Assembly (NCBI GenBank): GCA_933207985.1
Contig: OW240913.1
Coordinates: forward strand, 279,173,602 to 279,237,601
Direction: 5' to 3'
Source: Pelobates cultripes
Lineage: Eukaryota > Chordata > Amphibia > Anura > Pelobatidae
DNA: 64,000 nucleotides
The notes beneath the pieces are model-generated. The model saw only the letters and a program-made list of their open reading frames with translations. It was not told the DNA's origin and made no database searches. The position numbers were made by a program, and so were the translations under genes. Shown one piece after another: positions 21,961 to 35,015 of the stretch. The number at the start of each line of letters is the position of its first letter. Position 1 is the stretch's first letter.

Positions 21961-23428
21961 TGTCTTGTTCTCTATTCATTAGGTCACCAGTTTGCAAGAT
22001 ACAGGCCACTAAACATTTGTTCTAGTTTGCTATCCCTGATCCTCGTGGATGACTGCTACACATATATTATTCAATGCCGCTTTAGACACTAGTAGCACTG
22101 CTACAGCAGGCATTATATTCTGCTATTGTGAGTGCTTGTCTACTAAATCCTTATCTCTTATAGATTTTAAACTTTGATCCTTCTATGTATTCTTCCCCTA
22201 AGTGAAAAGAAAAAAAAATAACATAGATAACACATTTCTCTGATTCAGGAATATAAATGCAGCCTAGGAAATTGCTTCTTTTTTTTTTTGGTCATTTCAT
22301 GCTTCAATTCATACATTAAACTAAATGGAATGGTTTCTAGAGTACCCGATTAAATCACATTCTGAGCTACCTGCCTAATGCGCATTGGGCCAAATTTAAA
22401 AACTTTAGCAAAATCTAGTTCTCTAGTGCCAAAGGAGGCTCAAAATATACACACATGATTTTTGGCACGTTTTTCATTTCAGATAAGTTCTTTGATATAC
22501 ATTCCATTTGAGGACTGAAAGTGAGAATGTCAGACTCGGTCCTCCCTCCTCCAATAGGGGAATCTGCTTTGTGTTTAAATAAAGTTCCATATTGAAGTTT
22601 AAGTGCTGCTTGTGTTGTGCATCACTTACAAAGGTGTAAACAATTAGATGAACACTCTGCAGTCTAATTGATGATTGTGTAGCATTGTCTCATTAGTTAT
22701 GCATTCACATTGTTTCCTGCTACTTGTTACTTTTACGAATGGTACCAGAAGGCACACTAAAAGTATAGGAAAGGATCTCCTAATGCAAATAAGAAATACA
22801 TTATTACAGGGTGGTATCAAGTGCACCTATGGCATACCATAAGGGCAAGCAAACCATTCCCATGATTTTGGCACCCTGAGGGATAAAAGGTTGCATTACC
22901 AAGCAATGTGCAAAGTGTAATGGTGTGATAGGACTCCAGCTATATAATTAAAGGTGCTTTTGCAAATGTGCTTTTCAAGACGTGTAGCAAAACGCCTAAG
23001 TGATATATGCCAAGCGCGTCTTAGCATCTAATGGCTTCTGTGTAGCGAAAACACTGAATGTTCAGTGCTGTTTTAAAAAATTATGCCCTGTCATTGGCAT
23101 TGATGGTTTCTAGTTGTGAAAAGAATCAATATGGGGAAAAAAAGCATATTTTAGAAAGACAAATCAGTTACATAAGCATTGAAGGAAAAACATGGTTAAC
23201 AGACATATGCACACACTCACATGTATTTTGTTTTGACCCTGGAGTTTTGATTACCGTTGTTCCCATAGAAACACATTCCCTTTTTTTTAGCCTCATTATA
23301 GCATTTTGTGTTTCAACAAAAGGGTTAAGGACTTGGACAATTGTCATTGTCCATGCAAATAACACATTCAAGCCATTTAAGGAAATAAAGGAAATTAAAA
23401 AAAATAAAGCCCTTTTTTTCTTATGTAT

Positions 23429-23459
<31 letters not shown>

Positions 23460-24329
23460 ATTATGGACTCAATTTGTGTTTGTTTTGTTTGTTATACAGC
23501 TTGGTTTTCACATTTTGTACCATATATCCGTAAGCAGGCTTTCTTGCCCTTGGGGTAAAACAGAACATATGCTTTCAGCATGTTTTACTTATAAGAACAT
23601 TAAAATAAATTTATTAAAATATTCTTCTACATCTACATGACCTGAAAATGTTTTAGTGGTAGTACAGATCAATCGTTAGTAAAGTACTTCATCCGCCACC
23701 TCAGCAGTATAAAAAAATAAATAGTTAGAATTTCTAAAAGAGGTCCCAGATGTCATATATTTTATATGGAAGATACACAGAAATTAGTATTCGACAATTG
23801 CCATATTCACATTAGCAACTAGCTTATCATCATTTGACACCAGGTGACAAGAACATTTGCTCATTTCGTGCTCACAGCTGTAAACCATAAGCCATTATGA
23901 CATAAGAAGCTATATTCATCACCAACGTCCATATCCTTATAGGCAAGTGACACACCATAAGTTAGTCTTATTTTTTATTTTTTTTATATGCATGCCACTG
24001 TAGTGGAGCCCTAGTCCTGACAGGGACTTCCCTCTGCTGGATCACCAAGAGTAGAATCAGGAACACGATACTGTCAAGTAAATAGCCCACCTCCTCCCCA
24101 GTAACTTGACGACACACAGTTCTGGGAGTACTACTGAAGTTTTTTCTGCCACACACGGCTTTTATGCATTGCCCCCAGCATGGGGTTTCCACATCAAGAA
24201 CACAAGGATTTCTTTCCCAATAGCCTTTGTATTTGAGAGATAATGGAGCTCAAATTAAGATTACTTAGTTATCTCTAAAATACAGAAACTTACATACATT
24301 TATAACATACCCCAAAAAGAATACATGAA
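21961..24329. other. No gene; TA/CA microsatellite at 23428-23460
   Basis: AT-rich sequence. A (TA)n-(CA)n compound microsatellite occurs at about 23428-23460 and lies inside the 166-residue frame 23058-23558, which has no motif and is not accepted as a gene. Otherwise nothing named. Confidence 0.5.
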
Positions 24330-25860
24330 CCCCACAAAAATCATATTCCGAATAGCCCCGACCTGAGCGCACAACATATCCAAAAAGCACTCAGATCGGC
24401 ACAAAAGTTCTGTTTGTGTAAAGTTTTGACTGACAGGCCATGAGGGGATAGCCCAAAACCATTCCAGAGAATTGGGCAGAATGGCCGTCCAGCTTTCGGG
24501 GGTTCCTTTGCGAACACCGACAAATGCTCAATCTGGCTGTTATGGAGCTAATGCTCCCCCTGTTCAGTAGATCATATCTCCCGAACGTCGTTCTTCTAGT
24601 TGGTCCGGAAGTAGAATTGGCAGCGGTACCATATTTGCCTGGGTTCGCTGAGACGCTAGGCCGAAAATAGTTCCAAGTGTTCAACGGCGTTCTGGAGCCG
24701 AAATGGCCGCCATGCACTGGACCATGTGCGTTCAGTTATACAAATGGCGGCAACCCGAGGAAAGCACTCAAGCCAAGGTGTCAAGTGTGTGTATATTTTT
24801 GTAAATATTTTATTTTATCTTTTCATGTGACACTGAAAAAAATTACACTTTGCTACAATGTAAGTATGAAGAAATTCCCCTCTTTTGCTTTAAACTGACA
24901 ATTTGTATTCCCTTCTTTTATGTTCACTTTCCCTATGGCATTCGGTAGGTGAAACTACCGAATCGAGACCACCCTGTTGCCCATTATACATACTTTACCT
25001 CCCTGCTTGCTGGGCATGTTCGACCCAAGTTCTGCATGAACGGTATGCACCGCCGCCATTTCGGGACTTCCACGTGTTCGCGGCCATTTTAGCTCCCGAA
25101 CAGCGGTGTTTGCCGTCGAGTGTCTGGAACTGAATACGGACACTCAAATAGGCGAACACTGCTGAATCCTCCATACCTTCGGTAAAACCCCATTAAAACT
25201 ACCGAACGACCGGGCGTTCAGTAGAAAGACTCACTGACAGATGGTGAATCAAGCGAACCAAGGATGGTAGCTGGATGGCCGGCCGTTCGGGAGGTTTTTC
25301 ATGCGACCTAAGACCGACTGCAGGACCAGAATTCATGGAACTGTTTTCGGCTACTTTGCCCGTGCAGTCGGTCAAAACTTCTAAGTCCCATATCTCCCGA
25401 ATGGCTGAACCAAATGTACTGATTTTTTTCATATGTTGGTCCCCCAGAGTACAGCTATCTGGGGATACCAAATCATTGGGGTACATCCAGACTTTGGGGA
25501 AATTATGTTCTGTTTTAATTATGTTAAATGGTTATCTGAGTGGAGGAGATGTACAGTATGTATATTGTTATGATTGGTTATACAGTTAATTATATGGGAG
25601 GCTTGCATGGGCAGAATCCCATAAAAAGAGAATGCCTGTCAATAAATCCTTAGTTCATCTTTGTACCCTTCTTCTGACTACGTATGCTGTTTGGGAGTTT
25701 GTGTGTTTTACTGAGGGAATTATCCAGGGACACTATTGGAATTACACTGGGATTTGTCTACCATAACTACCGAACGGAGGGCTATATTCACTGGGCTCTG
25801 GCGGTTCGGGAGGAAACTACCGATTGAGGTTTTAATGTACTTGGTTTCCTTACAGTAAGT
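24330..25860 (+). mobile_element. LTR-retrotransposon-like remnant
   Basis: A CpG-bearing island in AT-rich surroundings, repeatedly using words such as CCGAACG, CTACCGAA, GGTTCGGGAGG and ATATCTCCCGAA. A TATA-like CATAAAAAGAG at 25619 followed by AATAAA at 25641 imitates LTR promoter and polyadenylation signals. Two related blocks (about 24560-24620 and 25380-25460) share the TATCTCCCGAA wording followed by GGTCC. No gag or pol domain is readable. Boundaries and target duplication are not resolved. It shares the CG-rich GGCCGCCAT style with the LTR at 56810 but I cannot show that they are one family. Confidence 0.45.
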
Positions 25861-25989
25861 AGTAATTGTACAGCCTGTATAACAGTGTAAATTTGCTGTC
25901 CCCTCAAAATAACACAACCATTAATATCTAAACCATTGGCAACAAATGTGAGTACACCCTAAGTGGAAATGTCTGTTGGTGATTTTAAC

Positions 25990-26030
25990 ATTAAATTAAC
26001 ATAAATATATATATATATATATATATAATA
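25990..26030. repeat. (TA)n microsatellite
   Basis: About 13 TA units followed by TAATATATTTTTTTG. Confidence 0.85.
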
Positions 26031-26449
26031 TATTTTTTTGTTTTGTTTAGTCTCCAATTCCTATATATGCGTTTGACTGAATATTTGTTTTAATTTTTTT
26101 TAAATAAAGACTAAATAACAGGCCCACTTTCAATACATTAATGGAATATTTGCCCTATGAGAATTCAGTGGTTCCATTTTTAAATACAATAATGGTGCTT
26201 GACCCTAATGGTGTGAAAATCATTCACATGTCAAGTAGGAATCAGGCTTTAAGACTGAACACCATTAATATCTGCTTAAAACTGTGAAAGACAGATGACA
26301 GGGCACAGAATGTTCAAGAAAGTTCCTTTTTTTTAAAAATCAGAAAATACATTAAATGGATTAAATAAAAAAAACAAAAAAAAACAATGGTTATGTCAAA
26401 TTTGGAAGTGAACTCCAATGTTATGCATTATATAGATAATTAAATTAAA

Positions 26450-26830
26450 TTAAAAAAAGGGACACTATAGTCACCAGAACAACTACAGCTTAATGTAGTT
26501 GTTCTGTTGAGTATAATAGCCCCCTTCAGGCATGTTCATGTAAACACTGCCTTTTTAGAGAAAAGGCAGTGTTTACATTGCCTCTAGGGACACCTCCAAG
26601 TTTCCACAGTAAGCAGCCCTACTCTTCAGTGCCCCCACGGTCTGCATGAAGACGCTGAATTTTCCTCATAGAGATGCATTGATTCAGCCAATTTTAGCCT
26701 GTGGGAAAGCAATGGATTGACTAAAAATCTGTATTTTTTTAATGATGTCACAAAGGGGCGGAGCCAGAGCCGGCAGACCCGCGTGGCGTTGGAGTTTTAA
26801 ACCTTTATAGGGGGACTAAGGAGAGGCAAG
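26450..26830. mobile_element. MITE-A copy, CAGAACAACTACAG subtype
   Basis: TTAA then AAGGGACACTATAGTCACC at the left, followed by a perfect dyad CAGAACAACTACA / TGTAGTTGTTCTG. Next is the AACACTGCCTTTT / AAAAGGCAGTGTT hairpin and the GAATTTTCCTCATAGAGATGCATTGATT block shared with the copies at 31852 and 43081. The right terminus is worn; the limit near 26830 is estimated from loss of similarity. Confidence 0.75.
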
Positions 26831-29800
26831 CCACCTAATATGTATACATATGTTTTAATACAATAAAAACAACGAAAGATAGAGGATGCAGAAAAGGAGG
26901 AGTTTCCATGGAAAGACCAGACTCTCCATGGAGTGTACCACTAGCAGATATTGGATGTGGCTCACATTACAAAATCCCACCAGCGGTCCAAAATCCTACC
27001 AGTGGAAAATGCAGAAAGGAAAGACAGCACTGAGGCACTAATCCCTAGTATCACCGAAACAGGCACTCAGCACCAGATCAATACCCAAAGAGGTCTCCGA
27101 GACAGTCCAGAACATATTAGCAGGGTGCAAGATGTTAGCAGGGACAGCATACACTGAGAGGCAAAACTAAGTTCCTGGGATTGTGCAGTGAAATAACAGT
27201 CCAGACGGGAGATAGCACAAAGGGTAGTTGATAATGACAGGGCTAATATCCTGTGAGACTTTCAGATCCACACAGACAAGCAAATAGTGGCCAGCCAACC
27301 TGACATAATGGTGGTAGACAAGGAACAGAAGACTGCAGTGATGGTGATGTGGCAATATCCAGTAACTATATCACCAAGAAGAAGGAGCATGAGAATGTGG
27401 ATAAATACCAATGACTGAAAGAGGAGCTAGAAAGGATGTGGAAAGTGAAGGCAATAGTAATCCCAGTTGTGAAAGGAGCACTTGTTGCTGTGACCCCCAT
27501 TTTGGCTTTGTGGCTTCAGCAGATTCCAGGTGAGACATCTGAGTTCGCTGTACAGAAGAGTGCAGTTCTAGGAACAGCTAAGATACAGTGCAGAACCCTT
27601 AGACTCCCACGCCTCTGGTAGAGGACCAAAAAAGGAAAAAAAAATAAAACCCTCCTATGTACAGTCATACTTCCAGAGATTTGCCATGCCACCCCACTCC
27701 CGCCTCCCATTCTGTGGCTGTGGCAAATCCTGCCCTGTATATATTTATAAATATAATATCAAATTCCTGCATTTATAAGCCATTTTTAAGATACAAATGC
27801 AAGAGGACTAACTGTATTTTTGCATCATAACCCTTGCAAAGATGTGTTCAGGACCTCCAGGCACAATAATATTGTCATTGAGGTAAAGTTGTTATGGTGC
27901 CCACAGTGTTACTCTGTAGGTTTTAGCATCTAAAATTAATGTGGACTATCTCTCAAAATGGTCATGTTGGGAGATTAACTTGGGAGACAGAGACAGTTTC
28001 TTTTGGCATATCAGCAATGAGAGAGGGTGTCAATTAAGGACAATAGCTGTAAAAAGCACCTGCTACATGGTAGTGTAGCTCACAGTAAGCTAGTGTAGCT
28101 CCTATTCCCTATGCTATAATAACTTAGATGTGAACTAATATTATTCCATTGAATATTGCTTTTAGCATTGCATTAGATAGTGATTATGTATCAGTTTTAA
28201 ATGCAGTGGGTTTTCTTGAGCGTTATTTACAGTCCAGAATCATTAAAATAATGCAGTATTATTCGTGATAAATTCATCCAATGGTTCTTAGCTCTGCGAA
28301 TGTAAGGCCAATTTTAATGTGGCATAATAGGATCGTCTCTCCTTGTTAGGGCAAGAGTCATACCAAATGCCTATAGCTAGAAATAATTGAAGGATGCCTC
28401 GCTCGTAATAAACATTGCAAAAACTGCTTTGTTAACCCAATATTAAAGTTATGGTTATAAGGGTGTGTGGGTATACATACATATATATTCAGATTATTCA
28501 ATAGAAAAATGAAAATTATCTTTGAAAAAAAAATGTACCATCTATAAACCAGTTCGCAGGCAAGAGAATATGAAAAGACAGCAGCTGTTCTTTGCAGATG
28601 AAAATGCTAATGGTCCATTTCAGATTTTACTCTCGTCATTACACTGAACTTTAAAGGCAAGCTGCATTTAATGCAACTTGAGCATAGGGTGACCCCTGCT
28701 GGATATTCTATGCATGCACACTTCATGTGTTTGCTTCTCTGGAAATAGACATTTACCATTTCTTATGAAGCACCCAGAAACGTGAAGGTTATAGAGAGAA
28801 TATTATTTTCCCTGCAACCACCACCCCCATAGCTGATGGAGACAAGCATCTACGCACGCCATGTGCAATGAAAGTCTATGACATCTCATTGCAGATACAC
28901 AAGAAGAAAGATAATTTTTCAGTTTCTTCTATAAAGACAAATGTTGTACTCTTAACTATACGTGAAAGTGCAACAGTACAACAGTGACTGTTTTTAAACG
29001 ACTTATAAAATAAATGTTTGACTTATTAACTTGGGCCCACTGGACGCCACTCCCCACTTCCACTTGACTTGTTTATGATGGAGATCTAGGAACTCCTAAG
29101 AAGGAATGAGGTAGTGAGACTAGAACATCAAGGTACTTGAAGGTGAATCTACACCATCAGAGTTCCCAGACAAAGCAGATATAAATGCATCCTATACGCA
29201 AGCTCCATCGGACCGGCAAGCGTATGGAAAAAAGTGTTCCTCTTTGAAAGCATCCTGCTATTTAAAGATCAGGCTATATTTATATTCCAAGTAGCATCAA
29301 AGTTCCAAGCCACTTTTGTAGCACATGAGGACTCTCTCGTTAGCTTCTGATTTTGGAGGTACTAGGATAGTAAAACGTATCAGTATCATTATGGCTCTAC
29401 AACTCATGGTGCCATATCTTACACGTTGTTCATTATGGCCATAAGACATAAGGACTCAACAGAACATAAGGCATTAGATAGATCAACCAAACTATTCTAT
29501 GCCAGCAGGTGCACATAGAGAAGAATACTGCTTTTTTATTCAATTGTGCCTGTTTCACATATAAGCTGATCAATCACCATAACCCATTTTATAACAGATT
29601 TAGTGTAATGTGTCTCCTCCATTATTTGTGACTTCAGGTTGCCCGCATTTACAAGCAATCTATTATAAAATGCATGCGTAGGATTTGATTTTGTTTCAGA
29701 TTTATTATTATCATGAATATCATTAAGCAGAACATTTTTTAATCTGCAATTATTGTGTGAATTCCACGGTGCATTTATTTAGTCATTTATTATGTTTCAC

Positions 29801-30360
29801 TGTATAGGTAACTTGATTCTTAAAACATCTGATATTGTAAAAGTATTTCCTTACACTACTATGTTGTTTTTTATGTTAGTATGCTTGGTGCCACATTTCA
29901 GATTTTTTTAGCTTCAGAAAAATAATGTACTTTCCATTACAATAGTTTCCACATACTAGACTTAATAGTTAGGGTCATTTTACATCTGCAAATCTCTGCC
30001 TTGTGCCATTTTTATCCACGCACCCATCCTGATCTCCTGTACCTTTTAACTCCTATTCCTAAACACTACTTGGTACATTGCTGAAAGCCTCATCTTGATT
30101 TTAGAAGTTTCCGATTTGCAAGCATATGTTCTCCTCGTGCAACAACTCAGCACTACGCAGCACTACTATCGTCATCATGCAGGCAGACAGGTAGACTCCT
30201 ATATTCAAAAGCTGCAGTTATGGCACATTATGCATATTCCTTTATAAATGTTTGTCCTTATAGTCTTAGTCCCCATATGTGTTTTTGACAACTTTGTATA
30301 GGTTGTTCTAATATTAGGTTTCTGTGACTATATTTTTCTCGATATCTTTCAACTCCAGAC
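26831..30360. other. No recognisable feature
   Basis: Long AT-rich stretch. Frames at 26951-27157, 27167-27355, 27436-27621 and 27516-27710 show no domains. No tandem repeats, inverted repeats or transposon ends were recognised. It could be intronic or intergenic. Confidence 0.5.
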
Positions 30361-30361
30361 C

Positions 30362-30620
30362 AGTGGCGTCTGGTGAAGGTTAAATATGGTGGGACGCTGC
30401 CTCCCCCGACTTGTTGGGTTCTACCCATTTAACATCACGAGATGCCAGTTCAATAACAACTGCATCTCCACTCATTTATAAAGGTTAGAATAGAGTTTGC
30501 AGACACGTTTTTTTTTTTTCTTCTAACTCACACTTTATCAGTAGTCCTTACAATGCCAAAAGATTTTATTTACCACCCCCCCACCAAAAATGTGGGGGTG
30601 GGTGGGCACCTGTGCCAATG
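30362..30620 (+). mobile_element. hAT-like MITE fragment, left end only
   Basis: CAGTGGCGTCTGGTGAAGG at 30362 is a typical hAT left terminus (compare CAGAGGCGTAGCG at 57601). It is followed by GGTGGGACGCTGCC. A short GGGGGTG-rich hairpin (CACCCCCCCACC / GTGGGGGTGGGTGGG) lies near 30570-30605. No right terminus or target duplication was seen, so it is probably truncated. Confidence 0.45.
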
Positions 30621-31851
30621 GATCAACTGTCATTGCTTCAGACCTTGACTATATACCACCGTGGAGATAAATTGTTAAAAACCAGCCACCCTAAGGATCA
30701 GTAATGTCTAATGTCATTACTATTTTGTTTTCCTGTTTTGTCTATGTTCTATGTTAGGGTCCCTACAGTGCCTACAACGAATGTGGTTATTCAGTAAACT
30801 AAGATACAGTAAAACAAAACAAAAATACACATCATTACAATTTTTTTAAACAAATTACTATTTCAACTGTTTTGCCGATTATATCCCCCAAAACACCTTG
30901 CATGCATTGTCATGGCAGTCATAGTTGGTGCAAACTGTATAGCAATGGATACTGTGTATACAACTAGTGTATTACAATACCACCACCTAGTGTAGAATAT
31001 CATGCATTCTGGTATCAGTGAGCTATATGGCTGTATATGTCAATTTTATACTTCAACAAATATATTGTGCTATTAAAAAATCTGTTTAATGAATTGTATG
31101 AATCAATGTATATCTGAGTAAATTGTATTCATTACATTTTTGTATCTCCAAGGATTAAGTAATAGAATCAAATAATTTAATCCAAATTGAAACTCCATGG
31201 TAAAACAATTAAATGCAAGCGATGATCATGCGGCAAACCTGTGTAAATTAAGGACCCCTAGGGCCATATATAAAAGTATATGAGCCATCCCAGTGATCTT
31301 TATATTATTCAGTGTATCATTAAAAGCCAACTTTATTGTAATTTATTCTTCTACCACGCTTTCCTTAGTATGTCCAGAGAATCACACTCACATAGCTATT
31401 ATCTAACAGAAACATTGTTTTGCTTTTAGGCGGTTAAATTTATAATGTGGACATGTAAGTTCTTGTACATTTTCAGATATAGAAGCAATAATGAATTTAG
31501 TATTTTGGACTGCCCTTTTCCACTAAACATTGTAACATAACCCCCACCTCACCAAAAATACTTTTCATAGCACCACTTCTCCTGCCACCTCCCTCGTCTG
31601 TCCAACCACTCTCACGTGACCATTGCAGGTGAATATGCACTTCATTAGCCTGCACACAGCAGAAGAAAGATAAAGGAGGATTCACATATAAAAAGTAAAA
31701 AGATAATAAGAAAAAAAAAAACAATCCTCTTTCTCCAATGAGTCCACTCTCTATCAACCGCAGGTTTCCCGTCACCCCAGGAGGATCTGAGCATACTCTT
31801 AATAAGGTCATTTCAAAGTCCTTATAAATAAAGATGGAGTCACACTTTAGC

Positions 31852-32706
31852 TTAAAAGGACACTATAGTCACCAGAACAACTACAGCTCTTTGTATTTGT
31901 TCCGGTGAGTATAATTACCTTCAGATTTTTTGCAGTAAACACTGTCTTTTCGGAGAAAAAGGCAGTGTCTACCTTACAGCCTAGGGAACACGTCCAGTGG
32001 CAAATCTTCATATGGCTACTAGCTGTGCTTCCTGGGGCAGTGCTGCACAGTGTGAAGCACTGTCATTTAGTGTCTCTTCCCTCTGCATGGAGACACTGAA
32101 CTTTCCTCATTAAGACGGATTGGCCAGGGCTGTATTTGGCTTGTGCTGGTCTGCCTCCTTGACAAGCTCAGCCAATCCAATGTTTTCCCATAGGATTGGC
32201 TCCAATCATCACTTCTGATGTGAGCCAAGGAGGCAGATCGAGGGCAGAGACAGCACCAGGAGATTTGAAATAAAGGTAAGATTGTACTTTATTTAGGAGG
32301 TAAAGGGGGGGTGGGGGAGGTGTGCAGGAGGATTAGATGGTGATTATAACACTATAGGGTCAATACATGTTTATGAGACTATATTTAAAAGAAGGAAAAC
32401 TACCACAACAAGAGGACATAGTCTTAAATTAGAGGGACAAAGGTTTAAAAATAATATCAGGAAGTATTACTTTACTGAGAGGGTAGTGGATGCATGGAAT
32501 AGCCTTCCAGCTGAAGTGGTAGAGGTTAACACAGTAAAGGAGTTTAAGCATGCGTGGGATAGGCATAAGGCTATCCTAACTATAAGATAAGGCTAGGGAC
32601 TAATGAAAGTATTTAGAAAATTGGGCAGACTAGATGGGCCGAATGGTTCTTATCTGCCATCACATTCTATGTTTCTATGTTTCCTGACCCTATAGTATTT
32701 TATTAA
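31852..32706. mobile_element. MITE-A copy split by a LINE insertion
   Basis: Left part 31852-32372: TTAA, AAGGACACTATAGTCACC, dyad CAGAACAACTACAG / TTTGTTCCGGTG, the AACACTGTCTTTTC / AAAAAGGCAGTGT hairpin, the GAACTTTCCTCAT block, and AACACTATAGGGTCAATACATGTTT. Right part 32683-32706: CCTGACCCTATAGTATTTTATTAA. In the copy ending at 43426 these two pieces are joined (CATGTTTGTGTTCCTGACCC), proving that 32373-32682 was inserted later. Confidence 0.88.
32373..32682 (+). mobile_element. LINE 3' end nested in MITE-A
   Basis: Translates near 32465-32590 as YYFTERVVDAWNSLPAEVV and FKHAWDRHKAI then a stop. This is the C-terminal signature of CR1/L2-type LINE ORF2. A 3' UTR with GACTAGATGGGCCGAATGG and a terminal CTATGTTTCTATGTTT repeat follows. 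Severely 5'-truncated, as usual for LINE insertions. The reading frame of this tail is intact, so the insertion may be fairly young. Confidence 0.85.
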
Positions 32707-33224
32707 ATGTAGGCATGGGGTGTGGTGTGAGTCAGATTAGTTGTTGCATTTGTTGTCGCATTTCTTTTTTTGTTAACTACAGCTCCTCTTCCTTACCAGA
32801 CTTCTCTAGCACCACCACCTCTGCATTTTTTTTATTTCTGTTTAGATTTTAGTCCTCAACCCAAACTTACTTTAACCACAGCAGGCTACTCCCTCTCCTT
32901 GCAAGACAACCTGTGACCCTGCTGCTCAGAGACACATTTACAGACGTAATCATGCACAGAGACACACATACAAACAAATGTGTGGACACTCTGAAGCATT
33001 TGCACACATCTGCACGTCTCTGTATTACTCTGTCTGTAATGCATGAAATTATGCTAAAAATACTTTTAGAACCCAGCAATCCCCTTCTGGAGTATGTTAA
33101 ATATACTCAAAACCATAGATATTTATTGACCTATAAATGAATATGAAATTGTCTTCGTTATTAGTTATTTTAGTATTGTCACATAATGGCCCACAGGAGA
33201 TTTATAACAACATTTTTATAGAAC
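32707..33224. other. No recognisable feature
   Basis: Ordinary AT-rich sequence; the frames 32867-33079 (minus) and 32913-33140 (plus) overlap on opposite strands and lack motifs. Confidence 0.45.
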
Positions 33225-34405
33225 AAATATATTGCTCTCTCGTGGTGCTCCTCCTACCTCTCCCAGCGCTCTTTCAGTGTTTCTTTCTCTGGCTCTGCTT
33301 CTTCTCCCCAACTCCTCTCTGTTAGTGTCCCCCAAGGTTCAATCCTTGGTCCCCTACTGTTCTCCATCTATACTGTCTCCCTTGGTAAACTCATTAGCTA
33401 CTTTGGCTTCCAATATCATTTCTATGCTGATGACATGCAAATCTATCCGTCCTCGCTTGATCTCTCCCTATCCCTCTTGACTGGTCTCTCTGACTGCCTC
33501 TCTGCTATTTCTAATAGGATGGCTTCCCACTTTCTTAAACTCAACTTGACCAAAACTGAAATTCTGGTCTTTCCTCCCTCAAGTGTTGCTACTCCTGAGT
33601 CTGTCTGTCTCCAAGTCAACATTGCTAACATCAGCTCCACCAGACAGGCTCGCTTCCTAGGTGTTTTCTTTGACTCTGACCTCTCCTTCACGCCTCATGT
33701 TCAGTCTATTGCCAAATCCTGCCGTTTGCATCTCAAAAACATTGTGCGCATCTGACCCTACTTAAAGCCAAATGCGACTGAGATGCTGGTCCATTTCACT
33801 GTCCTTTCTCGCCGTGACTACTGTAATCCGCTTCTCAGTGGTCTTACATGCTCCCAACTTGCACCGTTATAGTCCATAATGAATGCGCCGGCGAGGCTTA
33901 ACTTCCTGTCCGCCCGCACTGCCCACGCCTCCCCCTTCTGTCAGTCCCTACATTGGCTTCCTGTAAGAAATAGGGCTCAATTTAAAATTCTGGTTCTTGC
34001 TTTCAAATCTCTACATAATGCTGCTCCCAGCTATCTATCCTCCCTAATACACAAGTATGTCCTGTCTAGGCCCTTACACTCTGCTGAAGACTTAAGTCTA
34101 TCTTCTGTCCATACTCCCACCTCTGATGCTCGCCTTCAAGACTTCTCGAGGGCTGAACTGTTCCTGTGGAACTCACTTCCCTCCTCCGTTAGATGCTCAT
34201 CCAGTCTCCACTCCTTCAAAAAATCATTAAAAACCCACTTCTTCGTAAAGGCGTATCAATTAAACTGTTAATAGCTCCCGACTGATTCCTCTCTTGCAAC
34301 TGTCAATAGTCTAATACTATACTTACCTTTTTTGCTACTTTACCCCACTGCCTCTAAAGCGCTGTGGAATTTGTTGGCGCTATATAAATAACATAATATA
34401 GTTAA
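33225..34405 (+). mobile_element. L2-type LINE, 5'-truncated
   Basis: Contains the reverse transcriptase end and C-terminal domain (33231-34271) plus a 3' UTR ending GCGCTGTGGAATTTGTTGGCGCTATATAAATAA, the characteristic L2 3' tail. The 5' end begins abruptly inside the reverse transcriptase. A related minus-strand tail lies at 49035-49150. Confidence 0.88.
33231..34271 (+). pseudogene. L2 LINE ORF2 C-terminal part, two in-frame stops
   Basis: One reading frame runs the full length. It shows [27 protein letters not shown] (about 33324-33371), then [11 protein letters not shown] (about 33420-33452) with the YADD catalytic aspartates intact. Then come [27 protein letters not shown], and LSRRDYCNPLLSGL. 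After that LHWLPVRNRAQFKILVL, APSYLSSLI, and LWNSLPSSVR complete the L2 C-terminus, ending FFVKAYQLNC. Only two stops interrupt it (TGA at 33753-33755 and TAG near 33869). The protein copies element RNA into DNA at a nicked target; this copy cannot do so as it lacks the endonuclease and has stops. Confidence 0.87.
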
Positions 34406-34689
34406 GGTTAATTTGGAAAATGTTTTACTTTTCTACTGACTTGTATTGGCTGACGTATATAGCCAATTTATACCAAGCTATTGTAAAATATAAGAACCTA
34501 TTGTGAACTTATGTAACTTAATGCCACATAAATACCGACAGAATTACTGTGCTTTAGATTTAGCGCTTGATTGCTGAACAATACCTTTGATGAAAAGGAA
34601 ATATGTCACTTCTCTGGAAATTACACAATTGAAGATGCTCTATAACTTGTGTTTATATATTTTTCATGTGATGCATGCACGGTTTTCTT

Positions 34690-35015
34690 TTAAAGGCATA
34701 TTAAATTATAGAAATTGATGTTACAGTCCAGTTCAGACTTGGCATATCCTGAACGTACATTGCACAGAAGGAACATTTTTCTCCTGTCTTTTTTCCCTTG
34801 CACTCTCTGTTGATTGACATGACCAAAGGGCAGAGCTTATAGCAGTGATTGACAGGGAGCCAAGATACAGGCGCTCTGTTTCAAGGTAGAGGTAAATATA
34901 GGGGTTTGGATTTCTTCAGTTTTATTTTTAAGACCTCACAAGCACACATTTATTGAATATAAGGTATAAATGCAATATTGCAATCTGGTAAGTGATTGTT
35001 TCTCCTTTACAATGT
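34690..35015. mobile_element. Dispersed repeat family C, copy 1
   Basis: Starts TCTTTTAAAGGCATATTAAATT and contains CACTCTCTGTTGATTGACATG, GGCAGAGCTTATAGCAGTGATTGACAGG and AGGGGTTTGGATTTCTTCAG, ending AGTGATTGTTTCTCCTTTA. The same landmarks in the same order occur at 38805-39110. Non-coding; ends resemble a MITE (TTTAAAG... / ...CTTTA) but no target duplication was seen. Confidence 0.65.

Noticed and set aside
23058..23558. 166-residue plus frame
   Set aside because: Includes a TA/CA microsatellite and T-runs, no motif, no homologous pattern recognised.
29035..29060. GGACGCCACT resembling a hAT right terminus
   Set aside because: Lies upstream of the left-type terminus at 30362, in the wrong order to pair with it, and no target duplication was found.
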